A stretch of 64,000 nt of DNA from Psychrobacter sp. I-STPA10 (GTDB lineage: Bacteria; Pseudomonadota; Gammaproteobacteria; Pseudomonadales; Moraxellaceae), in NCBI RefSeq assembly GCF_021012795.1, contig NZ_VFYU01000022.1:1-64000 (forward strand), written 5' to 3'. The notes under the pieces were generated by a model. It saw only the letters and a program-made list of their open reading frames with translations. It did not search any database and was not told where the DNA came from. The translations under genes were made by a program, and so were the position numbers. This document shows, piece after piece, positions 18,741 to 27,897 of this stretch. Within the stretch, counting starts at the first letter, position 1; every line of letters starts with the position of its first letter.

Positions 18741-20141
18741 CTATGCACCCAACAAGTTTTGTCCGCACACACGCACAATATTACCGTTTAAACCACCTGA
18801 TGCTGGGGTAACAAACCATGCAATGGTCTCTGCCACATCAATGGGCAGACCACCTTGACTCATAGAGTTCATACGTCGACCTGCTTCACGCACAGCAAAT
18901 GGAATAGAGTCGGTCATTTGGGTTTCAATAAAGCCCGGTGCAACCGCATTGATCGTAATTTTTTTGCCCTCGTTAGTCAGCTGTTTTGCAGTCGCCTGCA
19001 CCAAGCCAATCACCCCAGCTTTTGAGGTCGCATAGTTGGTTTGTCCAAAGTTACCTGCAATACCTGCAATGGAAGACACACACACAATACGCGCATGCTC
19101 ATTGAACACATCATTCTCAAATAAATAGTTATTTATTTTGGCAATACTGGCAAGGTTGATATTAATCACCATATCCCACAGTTTTTTATCCATTTTTGCC
19201 AAGGTTTTATCACGGATAACCCCTGCATTATGCACAATACCATCTAAGCCACCACGTTTTTGTGCTGCTTCAGCAATGATTGAGCCTGCATCATCAGCGG
19301 TAATATCCAGTAGTAATGTTGAACCGCTGATTTGTCCAGCCACTTTTTGTAGATCAGCTTGCTGCTGTGGTACATCCAAACAAATCACATGTGCCCCTTC
19401 CCGAGCCAATACCCGAGCGATTGACTCACCAATACCACGACTAGCCCCTGTGACTAACATCGTTGTACCTGCCAGTGGTTGCTTCCAATCCACCTCGACT
19501 GACTCACCAGCACCCACACGCACTACCTGCCCAGACACATAAGCTGAGCGTGCTGAGGTGAAAAAGCGCAGCGTAGAATCAAGATTATTTTCGGCATCTG
19601 CTTCTACATAAATCAGTTGAGCAGCGATTCCTTTTTTAAATTCTTTGCCCACAGAACGTACAAATCCTTCAAGCCCACGTTGTACCATGGCAGTTTCTAT
19701 TGACTCACACTGCTCAGGCGGACGACCAATAACAATCACTCGACCTGATGCTTCAACTTGACGGGCAACAGGGTGAAAAAATTCATATAACTGTTCAAGC
19801 TCAGTACTATTGGTGATATTACTGGCATCGAATATCAACACTTTATATTTATCTTCATTACCTGCTGAGCTTTTGACTTCAACACCTGCTTCGGTAAATA
19901 CCTGCATACTGCCATCTTGCTCATTAAGATAAATCTCTGCATGCATCTCATCCAAAATACGTGCCGCTGACTGTGCAATACGATTGTCATCACCACTAGC
20001 AGAACCAAACAACACACTGCCACGTACCAACTTTTGACCAGATTCAAAACGATCTAAAGGTGCTGGTAATGGCAAACCAAGATTTTTAGCGACTTTTTTG
20101 CCCACCGAAGTTTGTACAAATGTACCGTAACGATCTGTCAT
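18741..20141 (-). CDS. fabG: High-molecular-weight 3-oxoacyl-ACP/CoA reductase (FabG4-like)
   Basis: NAD(P)H-dependent reduction of 3-oxoacyl thioesters. 466 aa, about twice a normal FabG, because a degenerate N-terminal Rossmann-like domain (residues 1-215) precedes the catalytic short-chain dehydrogenase domain. The latter begins with TGASRGIGESIA near residue 229, has NAG in VHNAGVIRD, and Ser near 356, Tyr near 369 and Lys 373 in VSSIAGIAGNFGQTNYATSK. This is the FabG4/HMW-FabG class, which in mycobacteria prefers NADH. Start: GGAG is 7 bases before ATG 20141; an upstream TTG at 20153 overlaps that ribosome binding site and was rejected. Divergent from the thiolase. Confidence 0.92.
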   Translation of the reverse strand: MTDRYGTFVQTSVGKKVAKNLGLPLPAPLDRFESGQKLVRGSVLFGSASGDDNRIAQSAARILDEMHAEIYLNEQDGSMQVFTEAGVEVKSSAGNEDKYKVLIFDASNITNSTELEQLYEFFHPVARQVEASGRVIVIGRPPEQCESIETAMVQRGLEGFVRSVGKEFKKGIAAQLIYVEADAENNLDSTLRFFTSARSAYVSGQVVRVGAGESVEVDWKQPLAGTTMLVTGASRGIGESIARVLAREGAHVICLDVPQQQADLQKVAGQISGSTLLLDITADDAGSIIAEAAQKRGGLDGIVHNAGVIRDKTLAKMDKKLWDMVININLASIAKINNYLFENDVFNEHARIVCVSSIAGIAGNFGQTNYATSKAGVIGLVQATAKQLTNEGKKITINAVAPGFIETQMTDSIPFAVREAGRRMNSMSQGGLPIDVAETIAWFVTPASGGLNGNIVRVCGQNLLGA

Positions 20142-20611
20142 ATTTTTCTCCAAAAATGAATGTCAATGTATAAGTTATCAGTTAGATAATACAATGATTA
20201 CTAGGTTATTTCTAATTAGCAAATATTATAAACACCACCCTAGCAATTATATATCAGTACTTACAAAACATAACTAACTATAGATACTTTAACAATTATT
20301 AAGCACCCCTTGAAAACAATCAGGTATAAATTATATACAGGAATACACTATGCAGGTTATGGGCGGTTTAGTATAGTCCTTGCCAACAATTACCATCCGT
20401 AAAACGATCTATTTCTCCCCTTCAAGGTTGATAAATTATATTATAATATCGTTTTGTTTACTCATTTAGTAAACTTAATAAAAATCAGCATTGAATTGTG
20501 TCTAAATCAATACCATTGTGGTAGAGATAATAAATAGTATGGTCAGTATTCAATTCATAGAAAATAGAAAAATGACTATTTTATAAACAAACTGCACAAT
20601 AAGGAACTTTT
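20142..20611. promoter_or_regulatory. Divergent control region between long fabG and thiolase
   Basis: 470 bases. Holds a likely rightward -10 (TATAAT in the stretch 20440-20447) and, just after it, the inverted repeat GTTTACT-CATTT-AGTAAAC at 20456-20474. An operator placed there would control the thiolase. No ORF seen. Confidence 0.5.
20456..20474. promoter_or_regulatory. Inverted repeat, candidate operator
   Basis: GTTTACT (20456-20462) and AGTAAAC (20468-20474), perfect 7-base arms with a 5-base centre, directly after a TATAAT-like box. The shape fits a TetR/FadR-type dimer site; no regulator gene is adjacent. Confidence 0.45.
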
Positions 20612-22558
20612 ATGTCAAGCAAAAAACAAAGCCCCATCACTGCAACTGTGGTTACCAAAGCAGGTGAATCACTGATTGCAGAAATCAATGACGATACAAA
20701 AATTAAAGCTAATAGCGATACACATTCTGTTTCTAAGCTTGATGAATTAATTGAAAAAATTGAAAGTAACCATACCAATGAACATACGGATGCAGATGAA
20801 AAAATTGCCAAAGATAAAGCTGCCAAACAACGCATTATTGAAGAAAATCTTGCGCAAAAACAAGCAGAAGAACAGCAAGAAGAATTTGCTGAACCGCTCG
20901 CATCAGAGGATACATATAACGCTTCTACGCAAAATGTAACAGAAGATAAAGCAGATAAAAAAGTCAACGAAGAAAGTCATACAATACAGTCTAAACAGCA
21001 AAATCAAGATGACAACCTAAACAATAACGACGATAACCAAGACAATAACATTGTTACTAAAGCGCAAACAGATACTGATACTGCTTCTACGACTGATGAT
21101 ACGAAGCAAAATCCAGCATCTTTCACCATACAGGCTACAACTGATGAACAAAGTCAGCAAGTGATAGATGCAGCAAATACTTTAAAAACTCAAAAAACGG
21201 ACAGTAAAAATATGGCTACAGACAAACAAGACACCAAAACAACCACTGACAAATCAAACAAAACTGAGCAAAATGCAGCTCGTCGCCGTGTGGCTATTTT
21301 AGGTGGCAACCGTATTCCATTTGCCCGCTCAAATGGTAACTATGCCAATGCCAGTAACATTGATATGCTAACAGCTGCATTAAACGGTCTGATTGAGCGT
21401 TACGACCTACAAGGTGAACGCATTGGAGAAGTGGTTGCAGGTGCGGTTATTAAACTTAGCCGTGATTTGAACCTAACTCGTGAATCGGTACTCAATACTG
21501 CCTTAAGTCCACAAACACCTGCCTATGACATATCGCAAGCGTGTGGTACAGGACTGCAAGCCACATTTGCAACCTCTAACAAAATTGCCTTGGGTATTAT
21601 TGATTCTGCTATTGCAGGTGGGGTTGATACCACCTCAGATGCGCCCATTGCAATCGGTGATGGCTTACGTAAAGTATTACTACAACTGAGTGCCGCTAAA
21701 AACAACAAACAACGCCTAAAAGCGTTGCTGAATTTAAATCCAAAAGATTTGATTGATACGCCGCAAAATGGTGAGCCACGTACTGGATTATCTATGGGCG
21801 ATCACCAAGCCATCACTGCGCTTGAATGGAATATCAGCCGTGAAGCACAAGATGAATTGACCGTAAAAAGCCATCAAAACTTAGCACGTGCCTACGATGA
21901 AGGCTTCTTTGATGATTTGATCACACCATACAAGGGCTTGACTCGTGATAATAACTTGCGCCCTGACTCAAATCTTGAAAAATTAGCATCACTTAAACCT
22001 GTATTTGGTAAGAAAAATGCCAACCCAACCATGACCGCTGCCAACTCTACCCCACTTACTGATGGGGCATCTTGTGTGTTATTAGGCTCAGATGAATGGG
22101 CAGAAGAACATGGTTTAAAACCATTGGCTTATATCGTACATCAAGAAACCGCTGCGGTTGATTTTATTGGTAAGCAAGGCGAAAAAGAAGGTCTGCTTAT
22201 GGCACCTGCTTATGCTGTACCACGTATGCTTGAGCGGGCGGGCTTGACACTACAAGATTTTGATTTTTATGAAATCCATGAAGCATTTGCTTCACAAGTA
22301 CTCTCAACCTTAGCGGCTTGGGAAGATGAGACATTTTGTAAAGAGCGTCTTGGACTCGATGCACCCCTCGGCTCAATTGACCTTGATAAGCTTAATGTCA
22401 ATGGATCATCTTTAGCAGCAGGTCACCCCTTCGCTGCTACTGGTGGGCGTATCTTGGCAACTGCGGCTAAACTACTAGACCAAAAAGGTTCAGGTCGTGC
22501 ATTAATCTCTATTTGTGCCGCTGGCGGACAAGGCGTAACATGTATCCTTGAAAAATAA
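20612..22558 (+). CDS. Thiolase (acetyl-CoA C-acyltransferase, FadI/FadA2-like) with long disordered N-terminus
   Basis: Condenses or cleaves acyl-CoA and acetyl-CoA. The thiolase fold starts near residue 222 (RRRVAILGGNRIPFAR) and is complete: nucleophile Cys311 in QACGTGLQA, EIHEAFA near 555 and the second catalytic Cys near 634 in CAAGGQG, with NVNGSSLAAGHPFAATGGR before it. Residues 1-220 are unusual: Glu/Lys/Gln-rich, possibly coiled coil around residues 45-95, then Asn/Asp/Thr/Gln-rich low complexity. Family members are usually about 430 aa, so about a third of the protein is extra. The start is well supported (AAGGAAC before ATG 20612). It stands divergent to the FabG4-like gene. Confidence 0.92.
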   Translation: MSSKKQSPITATVVTKAGESLIAEINDDTKIKANSDTHSVSKLDELIEKIESNHTNEHTDADEKIAKDKAAKQRIIEENLAQKQAEEQQEEFAEPLASEDTYNASTQNVTEDKADKKVNEESHTIQSKQQNQDDNLNNNDDNQDNNIVTKAQTDTDTASTTDDTKQNPASFTIQATTDEQSQQVIDAANTLKTQKTDSKNMATDKQDTKTTTDKSNKTEQNAARRRVAILGGNRIPFARSNGNYANASNIDMLTAALNGLIERYDLQGERIGEVVAGAVIKLSRDLNLTRESVLNTALSPQTPAYDISQACGTGLQATFATSNKIALGIIDSAIAGGVDTTSDAPIAIGDGLRKVLLQLSAAKNNKQRLKALLNLNPKDLIDTPQNGEPRTGLSMGDHQAITALEWNISREAQDELTVKSHQNLARAYDEGFFDDLITPYKGLTRDNNLRPDSNLEKLASLKPVFGKKNANPTMTAANSTPLTDGASCVLLGSDEWAEEHGLKPLAYIVHQETAAVDFIGKQGEKEGLLMAPAYAVPRMLERAGLTLQDFDFYEIHEAFASQVLSTLAAWEDETFCKERLGLDAPLGSIDLDKLNVNGSSLAAGHPFAATGGRILATAAKLLDQKGSGRALISICAAGGQGVTCILEK

Positions 22559-22613
22559 GTTTATTTTGGTTAGATAGTATTTAGCCAATCCAGTTAACTG
22601 GATACACAATATA

Positions 22614-22653
22614 AAAAATCCCCCTTAAAGATATCTAAGGGGGATTTTTATTT
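22614..22653. terminator. Bidirectional terminator between thiolase and NAD-GDH
   Basis: AAAAATCCCCCTTA / TAAGGGGGATTTTT stem with A and T runs on either side, between converging genes. Confidence 0.9.
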
Positions 22654-22703
22654 TGCCTATTTGTGTTGTCTAATAAGTTAATATCATTAATTAATCTAAC
22701 AAC

Positions 22704-22738
22704 TTATTAAACCTATTAAACCTATTAAACCTATTAAT
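22704..22738. repeat. Tandem repeat of CCTATTAAA at the NAD-GDH stop
   Basis: About four 9-base units; the last one includes the last codons and stop of the GDH gene. Confidence 0.8.
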
Positions 22739-25700
22739 CTAACAATCGATTAATTTCACTCATCATTACTGATAATGTAGACAGATGCACCTCACTGCTA
22801 TTCATTTGCTGCATCTCTTGGGTCAAATCATCAAGTTGCGCTTGATGTTTATCTTTCCATTGTTGTAGTGCTGATTGTGCATCATCTGTATTCAAAAGCT
22901 GAGTCAAAAACTGTCTTAACACTCGATTTAGCTCATTTTGCAGCGCATAACGAGCACGGCGATCCCAATGATCTTGCTGTGGTAGTTGGGCAATGTGTTG
23001 ACTAATCCAATCTAATTGTAGACTTTGATAAGCATCAAAATACAATGCCGCTACTTGCTCTACAGGATACTCATACTGCTGTGCTAATAATGCCGTATCT
23101 AAGGCATCAACATGATAAGGCAACATCACAAATGCTTGTGCCAACTCTAAGCTCAGCCCATTGTCTATTAATACAGCCGCCTCCTCTTGCAGTACATCAG
23201 CATACTGCTGGGCAATAAAACCTTGCGCATGGGTCAGATAATTGACACTCTCTCCAAAGCGCACAATCATATCAGTCACATTCAGCTCACTACCAAAGGT
23301 GTTAATAAACCACACTGCACCCCGTGACAACACGTCACGAATACGATTTTCTAGCTCAAGCTGTATCGAGGCAGCAATGTCGCCTTGCCCCACCTGCTCA
23401 TCAAGTGATTCCAACATTTGCCAAGCCAAACGAATATTAAACACATCTCGGGCAATGGCATAGGCACGTACAATGGTTGCCAACGGCTGTCCTGTTTCTT
23501 CATACAGACGAAATAGCGACTCAATTCCCAAACGATTGACCACACTGTTAGTCAAGTAGGTACTGATAATTTCACGATGCAAACGATGCTGCACCATTTG
23601 CGCAAAAAACTTATCGACAAGCTCATCGGGGAAGTATTTGCGTAACTCATTAACAAAATAATCATCATCGGGCAAATCTGATTCTAACAGGGCATCGTAT
23701 ACCCACATTTTGCCGTATGCCAGTACCACTGCCAACTCAGGATTGGTTAGTCCCGTACCCGCTTTTTTACGGGCATGAATTTCATCATCGGTGGGTAAAA
23801 ACTCAATGGCTCTATCTAGTCTGCCCTCGTCTTCTAGATAACTAATAAAACGCTGATGATCACTAAGATTTTCTACTGCCTGTGCCGCTGATAGTTCGAT
23901 GGTTTGTGGTTGTAGATAGTTTTGACGTAGCACAAGCTGAGCCACCGTATCGGTCATGCTCTCAAGCAACTCATTACGCTGCTTGGTGGTCATGTCACCT
24001 TGTTCAACCACTTGACCCAACAAGATTTTAATATTAACCTCATGATCGGAGCAGTTCACACCACCTGAGTTATCAATGGCATCGGTATAAATCCGTCCGC
24101 CACTGCCATCATTACCGCCAGATAACGCATACTCAATGCGACCTTGCTGGGTACAGCCCAAGTTGCCACCCTCACCAATCACTCGTGCACGCACTTGCTC
24201 TCCATTGACTCGCACCGCATCATTGGCTCTATCTCCCACTTCATTATTGGTCTCGGTACTGCTTTTGATATAAGTACCTATACCACCATTCCAAATCAAA
24301 TCTACAGGAGCTTGCAACAAGGCATGAATGAGTTCATTGGGGGTAAGCGCATCACTATTAATGGCAAAAGCTGCTTTCATTTGCGCACTGATGGCAATGG
24401 ATTTATCTTGACGAGAGAAAACGCCACCGCCTTCACTAATAAGCGCAGTATCATAATCTGCCCAACTAGAACGGGGCATCTCGAATAAACGTGCACGTTC
24501 ATTAAATGATGCTTGTGTATCTGGGTTGGGGTCAATAAAGATATGTAAGTGATTAAAAGCAGCTTGTAGCTTAATGTGCTTCGATAGCAACATGCCATTA
24601 CCAAATACATCACCACTCATATCACCAATGCCCACCACAGTAAAGTCATCTTTTTGTTGGATATCCATACCCAACATACGAAAATGACGTTTTACCGACT
24701 CCCAAGCACCCCGAGCCGTAATGCCCATCGCTTTGTGGTCATAGCCAACAGAACCACCCGAAGCAAAAGCATCATCTAGCCAAAACTGATACTCTGCTGC
24801 AATGCCATTAGCAATGTCTGAAAACGATGCCGTTCCTTTATCAGCGGCAACCACTAAATAAGGATCATCACCATCATGGCGCACCGTATCAGCAGGGGCA
24901 ATAATACTGCCATCGACAATGTTATCGGTAATATCTAACATGCCACGCAAAAATGTCTGATAACAAGCAATGCCCTCTTTTTGCAATGCTTCGCGCCCAT
25001 CTGCCATGGTTTTGTTTTTGACAATAAAGCCACCTTTTGAGCCAACGGGAACAATCACTGCATTTTTGACCATTTGTGCTTTGACCAATCCCAATACTTC
25101 GGTACGAAAATCTTCCATACGATCCGACCAACGCAATCCACCTCGGGCGACTTTACCACCACGCAGATGCACCGCTTCTACCCGAGGTGAGTAGACAAAT
25201 ATCTCAAACATCGGTTTTGGCTTAGGCAGATTGGGGATTTTTTGAGCATCAAATTTAAACGACAACCGATCTTTACGCTTACCTTGGTCATCACGTTGAT
25301 AAAAATTGCTACGCAGCATGGCGTTGATCAAATCAATATACCAACGCAAAATGCGATCTTCATCCAAACTACTGACATCTTGTAGGGCAGCCAAAAGCTG
25401 CTGCTGGCAAACACTGATCCGTTGTTGTGCTGCATGGCTATCTGTCATATCTGTACTACCACTGTCTGTATGATAGGCAAGATTCATACGCGCATCAAAT
25501 AAAGCAATGAGCTGTACAGCAATATCGCTATATTTCACTAAGGTTTGCTGAATATAACGACTAGAAAATGGTGCTTTGGCTTGCAGCATATAGCGCGACA
25601 AGGCACGCAATACCACCACATCATACGTATCCAAACTGGTGGTCAAAATCAACTCATTAAAATAGTCACTTTCTACCCACCCATTCCATATCTGCTCCAA

Positions 25701-27668
25701 ACTGTCTTCAAACTGTTGCCGTACCACTGCCATATTAACCGCATCAACACCTTTTAATATCAGTGTGTACTCTTGCATCCATAATGCCGTTGCAGTTGCA
25801 GTTGATTCTGCTTCATTAGTCGCTTTAGTTTTAGGAGTACCAAAATCATAAGTCTGTGCAGTCACTACCTCTACACCAAACTTTTCTAAAATTGGCAAAA
25901 TATGTGACAAGATGGCAGGTGTGCCCCGACCATACAATTTTAAGTTTAATTGATTGCTTTGATTGCCTGTGGATTGATACAAATGCCATAACAAAGATTG
26001 GTGTTCATTTAAGCTATCTAGGCGCATGATATCCAATACTGCCGTACGCTCATCAAAATGCTCTTGATAAGACGCTGGGATATGTGCTGAATATTGGCGC
26101 AACAATTGATTGGCTTTCGCTTCACCCAACTCATTAAATAAAGCCTTCTCAAAGCCTTCTTGCCAGCCTTGCATCACTTTTCCAAGTGCTTGCTCTAGCT
26201 GTTGTTTATTAACGGAATTAATATGTCCTGGTTTGGTACGCACATGTACATGTACCCGCGCATGGTGTGATTCATCAAACTGGGTGGTAAATCCTGATGA
26301 AATACCACCAAATGCCTCAACCAATATATTTTGAATGCGTACCCTTAGCTGAGTATTAAACTTGTCTCGAGGGATATAAACCAAACAAGAAACAAAACGC
26401 TGATAATGATCGATACGGGTAAATAAATACAGGCGTTTGCGGTCTTGTAAATTTGCAATCCCTGTCACCATTGGATATAGCTCATCAATACTGCCTTGGA
26501 ATAAATCATCTCTGGGCAAAGTATTAATGATATGCAGCAGTTTGTGATACGCATGACCATTTTTTGGCAAATCTGCCCGTGCCAATAGCTGTGCCGTTTT
26601 CTCTCTTAGCAATGGGATTTGATTGACTTCAAGCTGATAAGCACGTGAGGTTAATAAACCAATAAAACGATACTCTCCGATGACCTTGCCATGTTCATCA
26701 AATTTTTGAATACCCAAAAAATCCATATACACAGCACGATGTACAGGCGAGATATGACTGGATTTAGACAACAACAGAACTTGGGGTACAGTGAGCAAGT
26801 TTTTTAGGCTATTGGGCAGTTGATGGAAACTCTCCGACCGCTTATCCTCAAGACCTTGGCGTAATAGCCCAAGCCCTGAGCCACCAACCGAATATAAATC
26901 CAGTTCATCATCGGTTTGACTCAGATGATATTCTCGATATCCCAAAAATACAAAATGATCTGCCATGATCCAATCTAAAAAGGTCTGCACTTCCTGCATA
27001 CTATATGGACTATTGCTGATGTGGGTTGCGCTCAACTCAGCTTTAATTGATTTTAGCTTATCCTGCATTGCTTGCCAGTCTTTCACCAAAGTATCTAACA
27101 AAGCCACTTTTTCTAATAAAGGGGCACGGATAGGCTCAAGCTGTGCCTCTTGTTGACGATCTATTTCACAATGAATCAATGATATATAACGTGCATCACT
27201 ATTATCTGCACCTTGCACCGCTGTCACATCACCATTATCATCACGTACCACTTGCACAATGGTATGAAATAAACGATGCACATCAATCTGTTGTGCCTCT
27301 AAACTTAGCAGCAGGGTATCCACTAAAAAGGGACGATCATACGCCACCATCTGTATCACACTGTGCGAGGTATGAAAGTGATGTGTCTCTGGGGTAGGAT
27401 TAAATATACTAATCAAAGGGGCTTTGCCATCATAACGCTGCAACAAACGCAAATGATGCAATGCCATGCCCGCTAAGTCCTCATCGCTCAGGCGTTGCAT
27501 GTCCTGTTTTGTTAGATTGTGATAATACACATGGCTAAACTGCTCTAACAGTGGCGTTTTTTGATGAGTATAACTCGCCATGACCTCGGTGATATGTGCC
27601 AGCTTTTGTTGTTGTTCTTTTTTCTGTTGTTGCTGTTGCTGTTGTTGATTGTTATGATTAATACTCAT
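22734..27668 (-). CDS. gdhB: NAD-specific glutamate dehydrogenase, large (180-kDa) type
   Basis: Oxidative deamination of glutamate to 2-oxoglutarate and ammonium with NAD+, the catabolic direction. 1,644 aa, the size of the L_180 class known from Streptomyces and Pseudomonas. A long N-terminal regulatory part (ACT-like segments) comes first. The catalytic domain follows with KVARGGLRWSDRMEDFRTE (about 840-860), the substrate Lys region VPVGSKGGFIVKNK near 874, and the NAD-binding GIGDMSGDVFGNGML stretch. The C-terminal domain is also present. The N-terminus carries a poly-Gln tract (eight in a row, then more), encoded by CAA/CAG repeats at about 27602-27650. Monocistronic, ending at the shared terminator. 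Confidence 0.96.
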   Translation of the reverse strand: MSINHNNQQQQQQQQKKEQQQKLAHITEVMASYTHQKTPLLEQFSHVYYHNLTKQDMQRLSDEDLAGMALHHLRLLQRYDGKAPLISIFNPTPETHHFHTSHSVIQMVAYDRPFLVDTLLLSLEAQQIDVHRLFHTIVQVVRDDNGDVTAVQGADNSDARYISLIHCEIDRQQEAQLEPIRAPLLEKVALLDTLVKDWQAMQDKLKSIKAELSATHISNSPYSMQEVQTFLDWIMADHFVFLGYREYHLSQTDDELDLYSVGGSGLGLLRQGLEDKRSESFHQLPNSLKNLLTVPQVLLLSKSSHISPVHRAVYMDFLGIQKFDEHGKVIGEYRFIGLLTSRAYQLEVNQIPLLREKTAQLLARADLPKNGHAYHKLLHIINTLPRDDLFQGSIDELYPMVTGIANLQDRKRLYLFTRIDHYQRFVSCLVYIPRDKFNTQLRVRIQNILVEAFGGISSGFTTQFDESHHARVHVHVRTKPGHINSVNKQQLEQALGKVMQGWQEGFEKALFNELGEAKANQLLRQYSAHIPASYQEHFDERTAVLDIMRLDSLNEHQSLLWHLYQSTGNQSNQLNLKLYGRGTPAILSHILPILEKFGVEVVTAQTYDFGTPKTKATNEAESTATATALWMQEYTLILKGVDAVNMAVVRQQFEDSLEQIWNGWVESDYFNELILTTSLDTYDVVVLRALSRYMLQAKAPFSSRYIQQTLVKYSDIAVQLIALFDARMNLAYHTDSGSTDMTDSHAAQQRISVCQQQLLAALQDVSSLDEDRILRWYIDLINAMLRSNFYQRDDQGKRKDRLSFKFDAQKIPNLPKPKPMFEIFVYSPRVEAVHLRGGKVARGGLRWSDRMEDFRTEVLGLVKAQMVKNAVIVPVGSKGGFIVKNKTMADGREALQKEGIACYQTFLRGMLDITDNIVDGSIIAPADTVRHDGDDPYLVVAADKGTASFSDIANGIAAEYQFWLDDAFASGGSVGYDHKAMGITARGAWESVKRHFRMLGMDIQQKDDFTVVGIGDMSGDVFGNGMLLSKHIKLQAAFNHLHIFIDPNPDTQASFNERARLFEMPRSSWADYDTALISEGGGVFSRQDKSIAISAQMKAAFAINSDALTPNELIHALLQAPVDLIWNGGIGTYIKSSTETNNEVGDRANDAVRVNGEQVRARVIGEGGNLGCTQQGRIEYALSGGNDGSGGRIYTDAIDNSGGVNCSDHEVNIKILLGQVVEQGDMTTKQRNELLESMTDTVAQLVLRQNYLQPQTIELSAAQAVENLSDHQRFISYLEDEGRLDRAIEFLPTDDEIHARKKAGTGLTNPELAVVLAYGKMWVYDALLESDLPDDDYFVNELRKYFPDELVDKFFAQMVQHRLHREIISTYLTNSVVNRLGIESLFRLYEETGQPLATIVRAYAIARDVFNIRLAWQMLESLDEQVGQGDIAASIQLELENRIRDVLSRGAVWFINTFGSELNVTDMIVRFGESVNYLTHAQGFIAQQYADVLQEEAAVLIDNGLSLELAQAFVMLPYHVDALDTALLAQQYEYPVEQVAALYFDAYQSLQLDWISQHIAQLPQQDHWDRRARYALQNELNRVLRQFLTQLLNTDDAQSALQQWKDKHQAQLDDLTQEMQQMNSSEVHLSTLSVMMSEINRLLD
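27602..27652. repeat. Trinucleotide repeat coding for Gln tract
   Basis: Repeated TTG/CTG units on the plus strand encode Gln on the minus strand at residues 7-22 of the glutamate dehydrogenase, broken by Lys and Glu codons. Confidence 0.8.
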
Positions 27669-27897
27669 TATTATGCTCCATTTTTTTATCTTCTAAATGT
27701 ATATAAACTGGTTATGACTATAAATAGCTAAATTTAACCAATCGCTGCTTTTAATTATTATTTGACTATTTTTGCCTACCATCATTAATGTTAATCTTAC
27801 TGTTTTAAATCTATTTATTTTGACTGATGATATCTATGAGTGTACCTAGCCAACACGACAATTTGATGATACACCTACTTATTAACCTCTACATAAA

